From Bacteroidota bacterium (GTDB lineage: Bacteria; Bacteroidota; Bacteroidia; Bacteroidales; B18-G4), in assembly GCA_030635045.1 (NCBI GenBank), contig DAOVZP010000048.1:1-8445 (forward strand): a DNA stretch of 8,445 bases. Reading direction: 5' to 3'. Both the position numbers and the translations under genes were made by a program. Shown one piece after another: positions 1 to 7,800 of this stretch (position 1 is its first letter; the number at the start of each line of letters is the position of its first letter). Under the pieces are notes generated by a model that saw nothing but the letters and a program-made list of their open reading frames with translations, searched no databases and was not told the DNA's origin.

Positions 1-263
1 AGAAAAACTAATGTCCTTGCCACATCATCAACGCATGAAAACCCCTCATTGGGTTCAATGGCATATGTATAATCAGGATATTCACTGTAAATGTTGATCA
101 CTCCGGCCTCATTCCCATTTTCAAGTGCCACTTCTGCATATAAATGCTTCAGATGATCTATGTTTACTAAATTGCGGACATTATCCCTATCCTGGTTATT
201 GCAGGCAGAAAGGCTTAAGGCTGTGATTATAAAGGTGAAAATGATATTGCGATAGTGTTTCAT
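1..263 (-). CDS. Lipoprotein with CVDDVAR motif, N-terminal part only
   Basis: Only the first 87 codons are present; the gene continues past the left edge. It starts at the ATG at 263-261. Residues 1-20 form a lipoprotein signal peptide (basic start MKHYR, hydrophobic stretch IIFTFIITALSLSA) followed by the lipobox LSLSAC with Cys21, so the mature protein should be lipid-anchored and exported; Asn at the next two positions does not suggest a clear sorting signal. Residues 73-83 read EGFSCVDDVAR. A similar acidic motif (CTDDNAR) is known to me from helical-barrel domains of glycosyltransferase-type proteins encoded beside GH130 genes, so I infer an (alpha/alpha)-barrel carbohydrate-active lipoprotein. 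It is divergent from the GH130 gene and shares its upstream region. The lipoprotein call is firm; the fold is a guess, because the core is outside the window. Confidence 0.8.
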   Translation of the reverse strand, partial: MKHYRNIIFTFIITALSLSACNNQDRDNVRNLVNIDHLKHLYAEVALENGNEAGVINIYSEYPDYTYAIEPNEGFSCVDDVARTLVF

Positions 264-305
264 GAATCGTCTAATTCTCTTTTAAAGGTACATGTTTTGA
301 TCATG

Positions 306-336
306 CGAATATATTTACTACTAATAATAATGTCAA
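306..336 (-). promoter_or_regulatory. Predicted promoter of the lipoprotein gene
   Basis: Read on the minus strand there is TTGACA (336-331), a 17-base spacer, then TATATT (313-308). This is a perfect -35 and a 5/6 -10 box by the sigma-70 rule. The same place also reads TATATTCG (313-306), one mismatch from the Bacteroidota -7 consensus TAnnTTTG, with TTG about 20 bases upstream as expected for the -33 element. A start near 300 would give a leader of roughly 35-40 bases before the ATG at 263. Predicted from sequence only. Confidence 0.6.
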
Positions 337-439
337 GCAATCTCTGATCTTATATGTTTTTGAAACTGTCGCAATTAAAAACTATGAAGAATTCGTTTTC
401 TGTTTCTGTATTATTCCTATTATTGCATGTCTTATTATG

Positions 440-481
440 TAACTGACTTTATGTTATTAACGTTTAAGTAAGTGTCAGTTA
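440..481. promoter_or_regulatory. Inverted repeat upstream of the GH130 gene, possible operator
   Basis: TAACTGAC at 440-447 is matched exactly by its reverse complement GTCAGTTA at 474-481, with 26 AT-rich bases between. The right arm ends 30 bases before the GH130 ATG. The layout fits either a two-site regulator operator or a stem in the mRNA leader. No matching regulator gene lies in the window, and an 8-bp match over this distance could arise by chance in AT-rich DNA. Confidence 0.35.
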
Positions 482-511
482 TCTGGTCTAATAATCAAAA
501 AGTGACGATCA

Positions 512-1984
512 ATGCAAGTGACAATCAATAGAAATGATGTTATCTTTTCCCCTGATTCGAAAAAGATAATTGCCCGTTTTTTTTATCTCGATGATGAAAG
601 AGGCATGGATGTTATCCACAGAGTAATGAGCATGTCGGAAGATGAGATTGCCATTGTTATCAACCAGGTGTTGAGAAATTTTTCCAAACGGCACAGAAAT
701 ATTTCACAGGTATTAGAAAAACACTTTAAAAAAGTCAGTCACCTTTTTGATAAATTAGAAATAGATGCAGATAGTCTCTCGCTATATAGAAAATTGCTTA
801 TTGGTTCTTATTTCACACATGAGTTTTCTATTGAGTCAGCAGCATTATTTAATCCTTCAATAGTAGAACACCCTGATCAAACAGAGTTAGAACAAGGAGA
901 AAAAAGAGTTATTTTGAGTTTTAGAGCCACAGGAGAAGGGCATATTTCTTCGCTGGTTTTTCGTTCTGGCATACTGGATCAGAATAATAACATGAGCTTT
1001 AAACCTACTGGCCACATGTTAGATCAGGCATCTAGTTCTGTAAAGTATGTTTATAAGAAAGACTTTTTTATTGAGCGCTTGAATGAAACATTAGAATTTA
1101 ACCATAAACTTTCCCCTGAAAGTTTATTAGACAAATTAAATTTTGAATTCACTTATGGTGAATTGAAATATTATATCGACGAGCTGAAAAAGAAATCAAA
1201 GTATACAAAAACTCAAAAGTTAATACTTGATGAGATTTTATGGCTTGCTTTATCTCATTATGAAATTGAGTTTTCACTTGATACTGCCTTATCTGAAAGA
1301 GTGATCTTTCCTGTGTCTCACTCTGAAAAGAACGGCATTGAGGATGCCCGTTTTGTAAGGTTTACCGATGATAATGGCGAAGTAACATACTACGCTACCT
1401 ATACAGCTTATGATGGCATGGTCATTTTACCAAAGTTAATCGAAACTCAGTCTTTTTATAAGTTCAAAAGTTCGGCAATTCATGGTGAGATATCCAGTAA
1501 TAAAGGCATGGCAATATTTCCAAGGAAGATAAATGGTAAATATGCTATGTTATGCAGGATTGATGGAGTAAATAATTATATCGCTTTTTCAGATAATATT
1601 AATATCTGGAGGACGGCCAAACTCCTGCAGGAGCCAAAATATCCCTGGGAATTTATTCAGATTGGAAATAGCGGATCTCCCCTTGAAACAAAAGAAGGCT
1701 GGCTTGTTATTACCCATGGTGTGGGAGCAATGAGGGAATACGTAATAGGTGCCTCTCTGTTTGATCTGGATAATCCTGAAAAAGAGATCGGGAGGTTAAA
1801 AACACCTTTGATGATACCTAATGAGAAGGAAAGAGAAGGATATGTCCCCAACGTAATATATTCATGTGGTTCTATTGTGCATAACAATAACCTGATCATT
1901 CCTTATGCCATGTCTGACTATGCGTCAACCTTTGCATCTATTAATATGGATGAACTTTTGAGTGAATTAAAAAACTCAGGCTGA
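512..1984 (+). CDS. GH130-family beta-mannoside phosphorylase/mannosidase-like enzyme
   Basis: A 490-residue protein with no signal peptide, hence probably cytoplasmic. I recognise it as the long Bacteroidota type of glycoside hydrolase family 130, five-bladed beta-propellers that phosphorolyse or hydrolyse beta-mannosides. Residues 1-25 (NRNDVIFSPDSKKIIARFF) are the usual opening. Residues about 32-105 are a helical region absent from short GH130 members, and about 185-250 form a charged, helix-rich insertion. Propeller hallmarks follow: FNPSIV (113-118), LSFRATGEGHIS (135-146), GIEDARF (275-281, where Asp278 matches the catalytic Asp of the family's EDPR motif), FPRKINGKYAMLCRIDG (336-352), GNSGSPLET (385-393), THGVG (401-405) and PNVIYSCGSI (446-455). 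Phosphorylase versus hydrolase, and the linkage (beta-1,2 or beta-1,4), cannot be settled by eye. The ATG at 512 gives the family's normal N-terminus; there is no Shine-Dalgarno site. It is much more AT-rich than the minus-strand genes. Confidence 0.88.
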   Translation: MQVTINRNDVIFSPDSKKIIARFFYLDDERGMDVIHRVMSMSEDEIAIVINQVLRNFSKRHRNISQVLEKHFKKVSHLFDKLEIDADSLSLYRKLLIGSYFTHEFSIESAALFNPSIVEHPDQTELEQGEKRVILSFRATGEGHISSLVFRSGILDQNNNMSFKPTGHMLDQASSSVKYVYKKDFFIERLNETLEFNHKLSPESLLDKLNFEFTYGELKYYIDELKKKSKYTKTQKLILDEILWLALSHYEIEFSLDTALSERVIFPVSHSEKNGIEDARFVRFTDDNGEVTYYATYTAYDGMVILPKLIETQSFYKFKSSAIHGEISSNKGMAIFPRKINGKYAMLCRIDGVNNYIAFSDNINIWRTAKLLQEPKYPWEFIQIGNSGSPLETKEGWLVITHGVGAMREYVIGASLFDLDNPEKEIGRLKTPLMIPNEKEREGYVPNVIYSCGSIVHNNNLIIPYAMSDYASTFASINMDELLSELKNSG

Positions 1985-1996
1985 TCCAGTATCCTG

Positions 1997-2815
1997 TTAA
2001 TCTTTTATGCCTGTTGTTGCCATACTCTGGATAAAGTATTTCTGGAAGAAGAGATAAGTGATAACGATTGGTGTGGCAAGAAATACGGCCGACGCCAGTT
2101 TAACGCCAATCTGGGCCTCGGCCCGCCCTCCTACAGCAAATAATGTTACGAGTTGGGGCATGGTCATAAGATTTTCTTCGCGAATTACAATCAATGGCCA
2201 GAGCACTTCATTCCATGATGCCATAAAGGCAAGTATACCTACCATGATGATGGTTGGTTTTATGTTGGGCCACAGGATGGTGAAGATAATTCTAAGCTCC
2301 CCGCAACCATCAATGCGCGCTGCATCAATAATAGCCTGTGGCAATCCCATAAAGGCCTGCCTGAACATCAGGATTGCAAAAGCACTGATCATAAATGGGA
2401 CGGTCAGACTAAGATAAGTGTCAACCCAGCCGAATTTCACCATCAGGATATAGTTGGGGATAAGTGTGATCAGAAACGGAAGGGTCATTGTGAAAATGAT
2501 AATAAAAAAGATAAGGTTTCTTCCTTTGAAATCCATACGGGAAAGAGCATAACCCACCATGGAAGAAAATATCAGAGAGAATCCCGTATTGATAGTTGCT
2601 ACAAAGGTACTGTTAAGGAGCGCTCTGCCAATTGGGATCTTACTGATCATCGACTGGTAGTTTTCGATGGTAAACTCTGAAGGAAATAATATCAGGCTGT
2701 TGATATCATGTTCCGGACTGAGAGAAGCCATGATCATCCAGATAAAAGGATAGATGAAACTCAAAGCCGCGGCTGTGAGGATGGTATATAACAATATTTT
2801 CTTCAATAGTTTCAT
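1997..2815 (-). CDS. Sugar ABC transporter permease, MalG type (CUT1)
   Basis: A 272-residue inner-membrane protein with about six hydrophobic segments (roughly 10-31, 69-92, 100-121, 136-157, 188-210 and 242-262). The cytoplasmic EAA loop that docks onto the ATPase is visible at about 161-187, reading DAARIDGCGELRIIF then LWPNIKP, with the conserved Gly170. The opening with YPFIWMIMASL and the following NYQ segment are typical of MalG-type permeases, as is the normal length. It pairs with the MalF-type gene 13 bases upstream to form the transmembrane channel of a carbohydrate importer in the same transcript. The ATG at 2815 is the first good start. It is the last gene of the set and ends 12 bases from the convergent GH130 stop. 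Substrate unknown; no binding protein or ATPase is in the window. Confidence 0.93.
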   Translation of the reverse strand: MKLLKKILLYTILTAAALSFIYPFIWMIMASLSPEHDINSLILFPSEFTIENYQSMISKIPIGRALLNSTFVATINTGFSLIFSSMVGYALSRMDFKGRNLIFFIIIFTMTLPFLITLIPNYILMVKFGWVDTYLSLTVPFMISAFAILMFRQAFMGLPQAIIDAARIDGCGELRIIFTILWPNIKPTIIMVGILAFMASWNEVLWPLIVIREENLMTMPQLVTLFAVGGRAEAQIGVKLASAVFLATPIVITYLFFQKYFIQSMATTGIKD

Positions 2816-2828
2816 CTGATGATCCGTA

Positions 2829-3692
2829 TCATGTAACCGTTTCTATGTATTTCTTTTGTATGAGGACAACCACAACAATCAGGAAAGCAAAAAATACTCC
2901 CAGGGTGGCCGAATACCCCATATGGTAATATTCAAATGCCTGTTTGTAAATATATAATACTGCCGAAAGCGTGCTGTTCAATGGCCCGCCCTGGGTCAAA
3001 ATGTAAGGTTCAATGAATAATGAAAATCCTCCAATGGTAGATAATACCACTACCATGAATATAGTCGGATTGATTATGGGGACAGTAATTTTAATAAATT
3101 TCTGCCAATGTGAGGCCCCTTCCAGGTCGGCCGCTTCATAATATTGCCTGGGGACCGTTTGAAGTCCGATAAGAAAAAGGATGACATACAAACCCACGTT
3201 CTTCCAGGTGGCCATAATAGCAATAGAAACCATGGCAATATCAGGATCGATCAGCCAGCCTACTTTCCCCAGACCAATGGATACCAGCATGCGGTTGATG
3301 ACACCTGTCTCGTAACCCAGCAATTGCTGCCACATCATAGTAATAACCACACCGGAAATTACCACCGGCAGGAAAAAAGCAGCCCTGAAGAACCCCCTGA
3401 GTATGATCTTTTGATTTAGCACTTCTGCAAGAGCCAATGCCACTATGATCTGTAAGGGGATATGAATGATAAGGAATTTCATGGTGTTAAGAATAGCCTG
3501 CCAGAATAGCCTGTCGCTGAAAAGCCTTTCCCAGTTATTAAGACCCGTCCATTCCATTGGACCGATGATATTCCATTTGAAAAAGGTAAGAAAGAGTGAA
3601 AAAATCACCGGAAACATAGTAAAAACCAGTAGATGGCTCAGGTATGGGGATACCATGAAGTAAGGAAGGAGTTTTTTTCTGACTTTTGCCAT
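2829..3692 (-). CDS. Sugar ABC transporter permease, MalF type (CUT1)
   Basis: A 287-residue inner-membrane protein with about six hydrophobic segments. The EAA loop is at about residues 186-209 (YEAADLEGASHWQKF then TVPIINP), and the CUT1 signature LTQGGP lies at about 232-237 just after the fifth segment. FFRAAFFLPVVISGVV near residue 101 and the P(Y/F)LSHLLVFTMFP start are also usual for MalF/UgpA-type permeases. I start it at the ATG at 3692 (MAKVRKK); a TTG two codons earlier at 3698 is possible but unnecessary. GCAGG about 8-12 bases upstream is a weak ribosome site. It follows the oxidoreductase stop by 13 bases and precedes the MalG-type gene by 13 bases, so the three are surely co-transcribed. 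Together the two permeases would move an oligosaccharide or glycoside inward. Confidence 0.93.
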   Translation of the reverse strand: MAKVRKKLLPYFMVSPYLSHLLVFTMFPVIFSLFLTFFKWNIIGPMEWTGLNNWERLFSDRLFWQAILNTMKFLIIHIPLQIIVALALAEVLNQKIILRGFFRAAFFLPVVISGVVITMMWQQLLGYETGVINRMLVSIGLGKVGWLIDPDIAMVSIAIMATWKNVGLYVILFLIGLQTVPRQYYEAADLEGASHWQKFIKITVPIINPTIFMVVVLSTIGGFSLFIEPYILTQGGPLNSTLSAVLYIYKQAFEYYHMGYSATLGVFFAFLIVVVVLIQKKYIETVT

Positions 3693-3705
3693 AAACAATG
3701 CCTGC

Positions 3706-4809
3706 TTAAAGTTTAACCGCCATGTTATTTGCCTCTTCTGCCATTTTTAGAGAAGAATAGGCGTTTATTCCGGAAATGCATTGTGTGTGATCCGGATCTT
3801 CTATCCACCTCATTTGATCTTCAAACATGGAGGTGAGCATTTGCCTGTATCTTTCCATCTTTTGAACATGCTCGCCGGCCGTAAGGCTTATTTTATGATC
3901 AGCCTGGAATTCCTTGAAACGGCCCCTGAATTTGTTATTATCCCTTGAAAATGAATCTAAGTAATCAATTTTCGCATCCTTGAAGATATTTTTTAATTCT
4001 TCAAGATCTGAATTGTTCACCAGTCCATGAATTTTAATCCTTACAGGTATCCATTCATAAAGCGTAATTTCCCCTCTTTCGAATTCCAGCCTCAGCTCTT
4101 GCCTGTCGAGGCAAACGGCCTGGTCAAACCCATGATAGAAATTAACCAGTCCCTGTTCATATTTGACCACAGCCTGTACTCTTGACCAGTATTCTCTTTG
4201 CTGTTCCGGCCGTTTCAATTTTTGTGCAGATACTACTATCCCTTCCCCCAGCCATCCCGTGAAAAGGTCGAAGAAATGAACCGCATGTTCAATAAAAATG
4301 CCTCCGCTTTTGGATTCATCCCACATCCAGTGCCCTGATCCAAGCCCTTCATCCGCCGCATAATTCTCAAAAAATCCATGTACGAATTCACCCAGCAGTT
4401 TCTTTTCTATAATTTGCTGAACCTGTATGAATAGTGGATTGTAGCGCTGCATAAGGTTAACAGTATACAATAATTGTTTTTCTTTAGCCAACTCTACAAG
4501 TTCCTTTGCTTCTTCAGACCGAAGGGCTGCAGGCTTTTCGCAAATGACATGCTTGCCTGCCAGCAAAGCCATTTTTGATTGTTCATAATGAAGGTAAGGT
4601 GGAGTGGCTATGTAGATCAGGTCAATGCCGGGATTTGCAAGCACATCTTCCATGTTTTGAAATATCTTCCCGCCAAACTGATCCTGGAATTTCAGGGCGT
4701 TCTGCGGAGATATATCATATGCACCCGCAACCCTTACATTCCCTGCCAGGAGAAATGCATTTACTGAAAATGCGGCAAAGCCGCCGGTGCCGATGATTCC
4801 TATGTTCAT
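3706..4809 (-). CDS. Gfo/Idh/MocA-family NAD(P)-dependent oxidoreductase
   Basis: A 367-residue cytoplasmic protein. The N-terminal Rossmann fold is clear: GIIGTGGFA at 4-12 binds the dinucleotide, YIATPPYLH at 66-74 is the usual strand and turn, and CEKPAA at 90-95 carries the family's EKP motif with the catalytic-site Lys92. The C-terminal domain includes GGIFIEHAVHFFD at 169-181, the counterpart of the GG...H..D segment whose His (H175 or H178) usually acts in catalysis. Members oxidise or reduce sugars, inositols and related compounds; the substrate here cannot be named. I chose the ATG at 4809, which puts the nucleotide motif at the very start as normal; a TTG at 4875 would add 22 residues (MANLCIPYLYIRVFLG...) with no family support. 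It lies between the secreted protein gene (68 bases away) and the permeases (13 bases), suggesting it acts on the imported sugar. Confidence 0.92.
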   Translation of the reverse strand: MNIGIIGTGGFAAFSVNAFLLAGNVRVAGAYDISPQNALKFQDQFGGKIFQNMEDVLANPGIDLIYIATPPYLHYEQSKMALLAGKHVICEKPAALRSEEAKELVELAKEKQLLYTVNLMQRYNPLFIQVQQIIEKKLLGEFVHGFFENYAADEGLGSGHWMWDESKSGGIFIEHAVHFFDLFTGWLGEGIVVSAQKLKRPEQQREYWSRVQAVVKYEQGLVNFYHGFDQAVCLDRQELRLEFERGEITLYEWIPVRIKIHGLVNNSDLEELKNIFKDAKIDYLDSFSRDNNKFRGRFKEFQADHKISLTAGEHVQKMERYRQMLTSMFEDQMRWIEDPDHTQCISGINAYSSLKMAEEANNMAVKL

Positions 4810-4833
4810 TATATCGTAAGTAGTGAAACCCAA

Positions 4834-4864
4834 GAATACACGAATGTACAAATAAGGAATACAC
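4834..4864. repeat. Short repeat in the gap between secreted-protein and oxidoreductase genes
   Basis: GAATACAC occurs at 4834-4841 and again at 4857-4864, with the variant GAATGTAC at 4842-4849 directly following the first copy. These 8-base units fill about half of the 68-base gap. Such degenerate, short intergenic repeats are common in Bacteroidota as far as I know. It may be plain spacer DNA or an mRNA feature between the two genes. Confidence 0.4.
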
Positions 4865-4877
4865 AAATTAGCCAATA

Positions 4878-7800
4878 TTACTTATTAACGATCAGTTTTT
4901 TCACAACAGATCGATTTCCGGACATTAGTTTGATAAAATAGATCCCACTTTCCAGGTCACTAACATCAATGTTTAGTTCATACGTTCCAGGCACCTTCTC
5001 TTCATTCACCAATCGCCTGATTTTCATTCCCGATACCTGATATAAATCACATATCGTTAATCGTTTATCATTTATCAGATATCTTACCCGTGTATCGTTG
5101 TGGCATGGATTAGGATATATTTCTAACTCTATATCCGAGGCATGCTTGTCTTTGATTAACGACACTTCCTCCTCGTAGATATCCTTCACCTGATCATAGG
5201 AAATGCCATAATTATATATCCTGAGATTATCAATGCTGCCTTTAAAGTTAAAACCGGACTGTGATGGTAAGGATTGTCCCAAGATCAGGTCATAGGTGGT
5301 GGTGTTGATCAGCCCGGAATAATCTTTAACAGCATCTAATTCGGCATTAAGCAGGATCTGGCATTCAGTGCCGTTATAAATAGCCGCAACATAGTACCAG
5401 ACATGACCTTCAAGTGATGTTTCCGTGTCCAGGTCGATGATGCCATCCGTGCCGTTTATGGTAAATCTTAAAAGCTGCTCACCAATTGACATCTTCCAGC
5501 GGTTTTGCCAGTTACCGTGTGAGATCGGATATGCTTCCCTGTCATAAAATTCAGTAATCTCCATCCAGAAGCTTACACTAAGGCCATCCCGGAAATTCAA
5601 TAAATCAGTATTGTATACCGTCATAGAACTGGTGACATCATAGAAATTCATTGCGCTCGCAGGATTATCATTCATGTCGTCGACATAAATAATATTTTGC
5701 GGAAAACCATTATGATCATATCCACTGTAGTCCCAGGCCGAGTTGGAGAAAGTATACCAGGCTACAAGATCCCCCGTTTGTCCCAAAGCAGGGTCCTTAA
5801 CCAGTACCAGAAGACTGTCTTCACTTGAAGCTTCTTCCGGATCGCTAACCGTACAACAGATATAATAATTACCCTGGATTGCCGGTGCATTATAGATGGC
5901 CGTGCTATCCGAACCAATGATCTCCCCTGCCCGGGCAGACCACTCATAAATTAATGGATCACCATTTGCATCATATGCATGGCATACGACCTCACTGCTT
6001 GCATTTATGTTTATTATGCGCGGATCAGCATTAATAGAAATAATTTCAGGCGGGTAGTTTATCTTCTGGACAGCCCTGATGTTTAATGATGCTTCATCGG
6101 TCAGGCCAGGCCCGTCTTCGACAATACAGCTTAGCTCGTACAGGCCCGAATCAGCGGGTACCTGCCACAACAGTGTATCGGTCCCGGCAACACTGTTACC
6201 ATTAACAAACCATAAATAGTTCAGGATTGAACTCTCATGATCTTCTGCTGTACAATAGATAGTATGGGAGCTATTGGTGAGGACTATAGAATCCCTGGCT
6301 GCCAGGGATTTGATCCGTGGAGGATAATTTGAGACATTTTCACCGCTGTTAAAATCAATTATTGTATCATGAACCCAGGCCCTGTTCAGGGCATAAGTGA
6401 TGTTTGATCCTGCGGGGATCAGTACCGTCATGATCACATGGTCAGATGGGACTTCCAGGTTAAAAGTTCCGGTGATATTGTATGCAATAACCTGATTGGC
6501 TATAGCATCATAAACGTCCCGGCTCCCCCCTGTTACTTCTGCAATTACAGTCTTACTTTCATTAAAAGGATTATAGTAGAGGTAGCTTGGGTATGCTTCC
6601 ATGCCGTAATAATCGGTTGATAACAGATCAAGTTCCAGAATGCCTTCTATGTTGGTTTCCTTTATTATTGCCCCCAGAATGCCTGCATGCGATGAACCAT
6701 ACAGCCCCAGGTTTGTTTGTGCCCATCCCCCATCCATGGCATCACCCGTGCCGTAAGGACCTGAAATTTGTTCCCGGAGGGCTTCGTAAGCGATAACTGA
6801 TCCGGGATCGTATGCTGTCGTCCAGTCTTCGTTATCTTGCATGTTATCCGGTAGAAAAGCCGAATAATACAAACGGGAAGCATTGGCCATATTGAGAACC
6901 CACTTTCCGATTGCCCGGGCAAAACGGTCATCATACCGGACCATAGGCACCAGGGCCCCTGCATGTTCAAATCCATTCATATTAAAAGCATAATCGGGAA
7001 AGCCGTCACGGGACTCACCGATCAAGCCGGAAATATCTTTTCCTCCCCAGGTTCCGACGATTGCACCCCATCCCCGCAAATCTCCTACATCAAAACACCA
7101 GTTGAGCATTTTTTCAATATCATAATGCGTACCCAGCGTAGCATTCATTCTGGCAGCCGTGTAAACTCCATATGGGAGTTGTATTTCATAAGAAGGGTTC
7201 TCGTTCCAGCTACTAAGGAACTCAAGGCACCATTCAGCCCCTATACGGTATTTTTCCTGGCCGTTTTCTGCATAAGCATTATAGAGTATCCATGCAATAG
7301 CACCCGCAGCTTCGGGTTGTTTAACACCAGATGTAAGAGGAGCCATAGTCGACAAACTGAAAGCCCTGTAATTCATGTAAGGCATTTGCCATGGGGCATT
7401 ATAGCCACCCATGACTTTTACAGCCTCCAGCCAGCGGTTTGCTATGGTAATGAATTGATAGTCGAAATCGCCCGTATGAGGATAGAGCTCATTCAACTGA
7501 CAGAAAAAGATATTCGGCATGGTTTCATACCACCAGTCGTGGCCCGAGGATGCATTGGGGCCGTTCAGATAGACATTTTCTGCCGGACGCCGGTTGAAAT
7601 ATTCTTCGCATAATAAAGGCCAGTTATAATCATATTGCGAGGATTTGTCTATTCCATTCAGCGTGGCACTGATCACGGCCGGGATCACGTTAATGGCTTC
7701 CATGCCCGGAGGGCTGTTGGTCCCGACATAAGATTGTATTCCAAAAGTAGGGTGCCCGGGATAGTTATTGGTGTTGTCGACAATTGTTGTTAATGGCAGA

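Noticed and set aside
2058..2417. A 119-codon plus-strand open frame opposite the MalG-type permease
   Set aside because: It is the reverse-strand shadow of a clear permease gene.
3693..3698. TTG start two codons ahead of the MalF-type permease ATG
   Set aside because: The ATG at 3692 gives a normal basic N-terminus (MAKVRKK) and a weak ribosome site sits at a suitable distance.
4810..4875. A 22-residue N-terminal extension of the oxidoreductase from a TTG codon
   Set aside because: The internal ATG at 4809 puts the nucleotide-binding motif at its normal position, and the extension reads through the intergenic repeat.
6963..7613. A 216-codon plus-strand open frame opposite the secreted protein gene
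   Set aside because: It lies wholly antisense to a well-supported gene with signal peptide and sorting domain, and its translation shows no recognisable motif.
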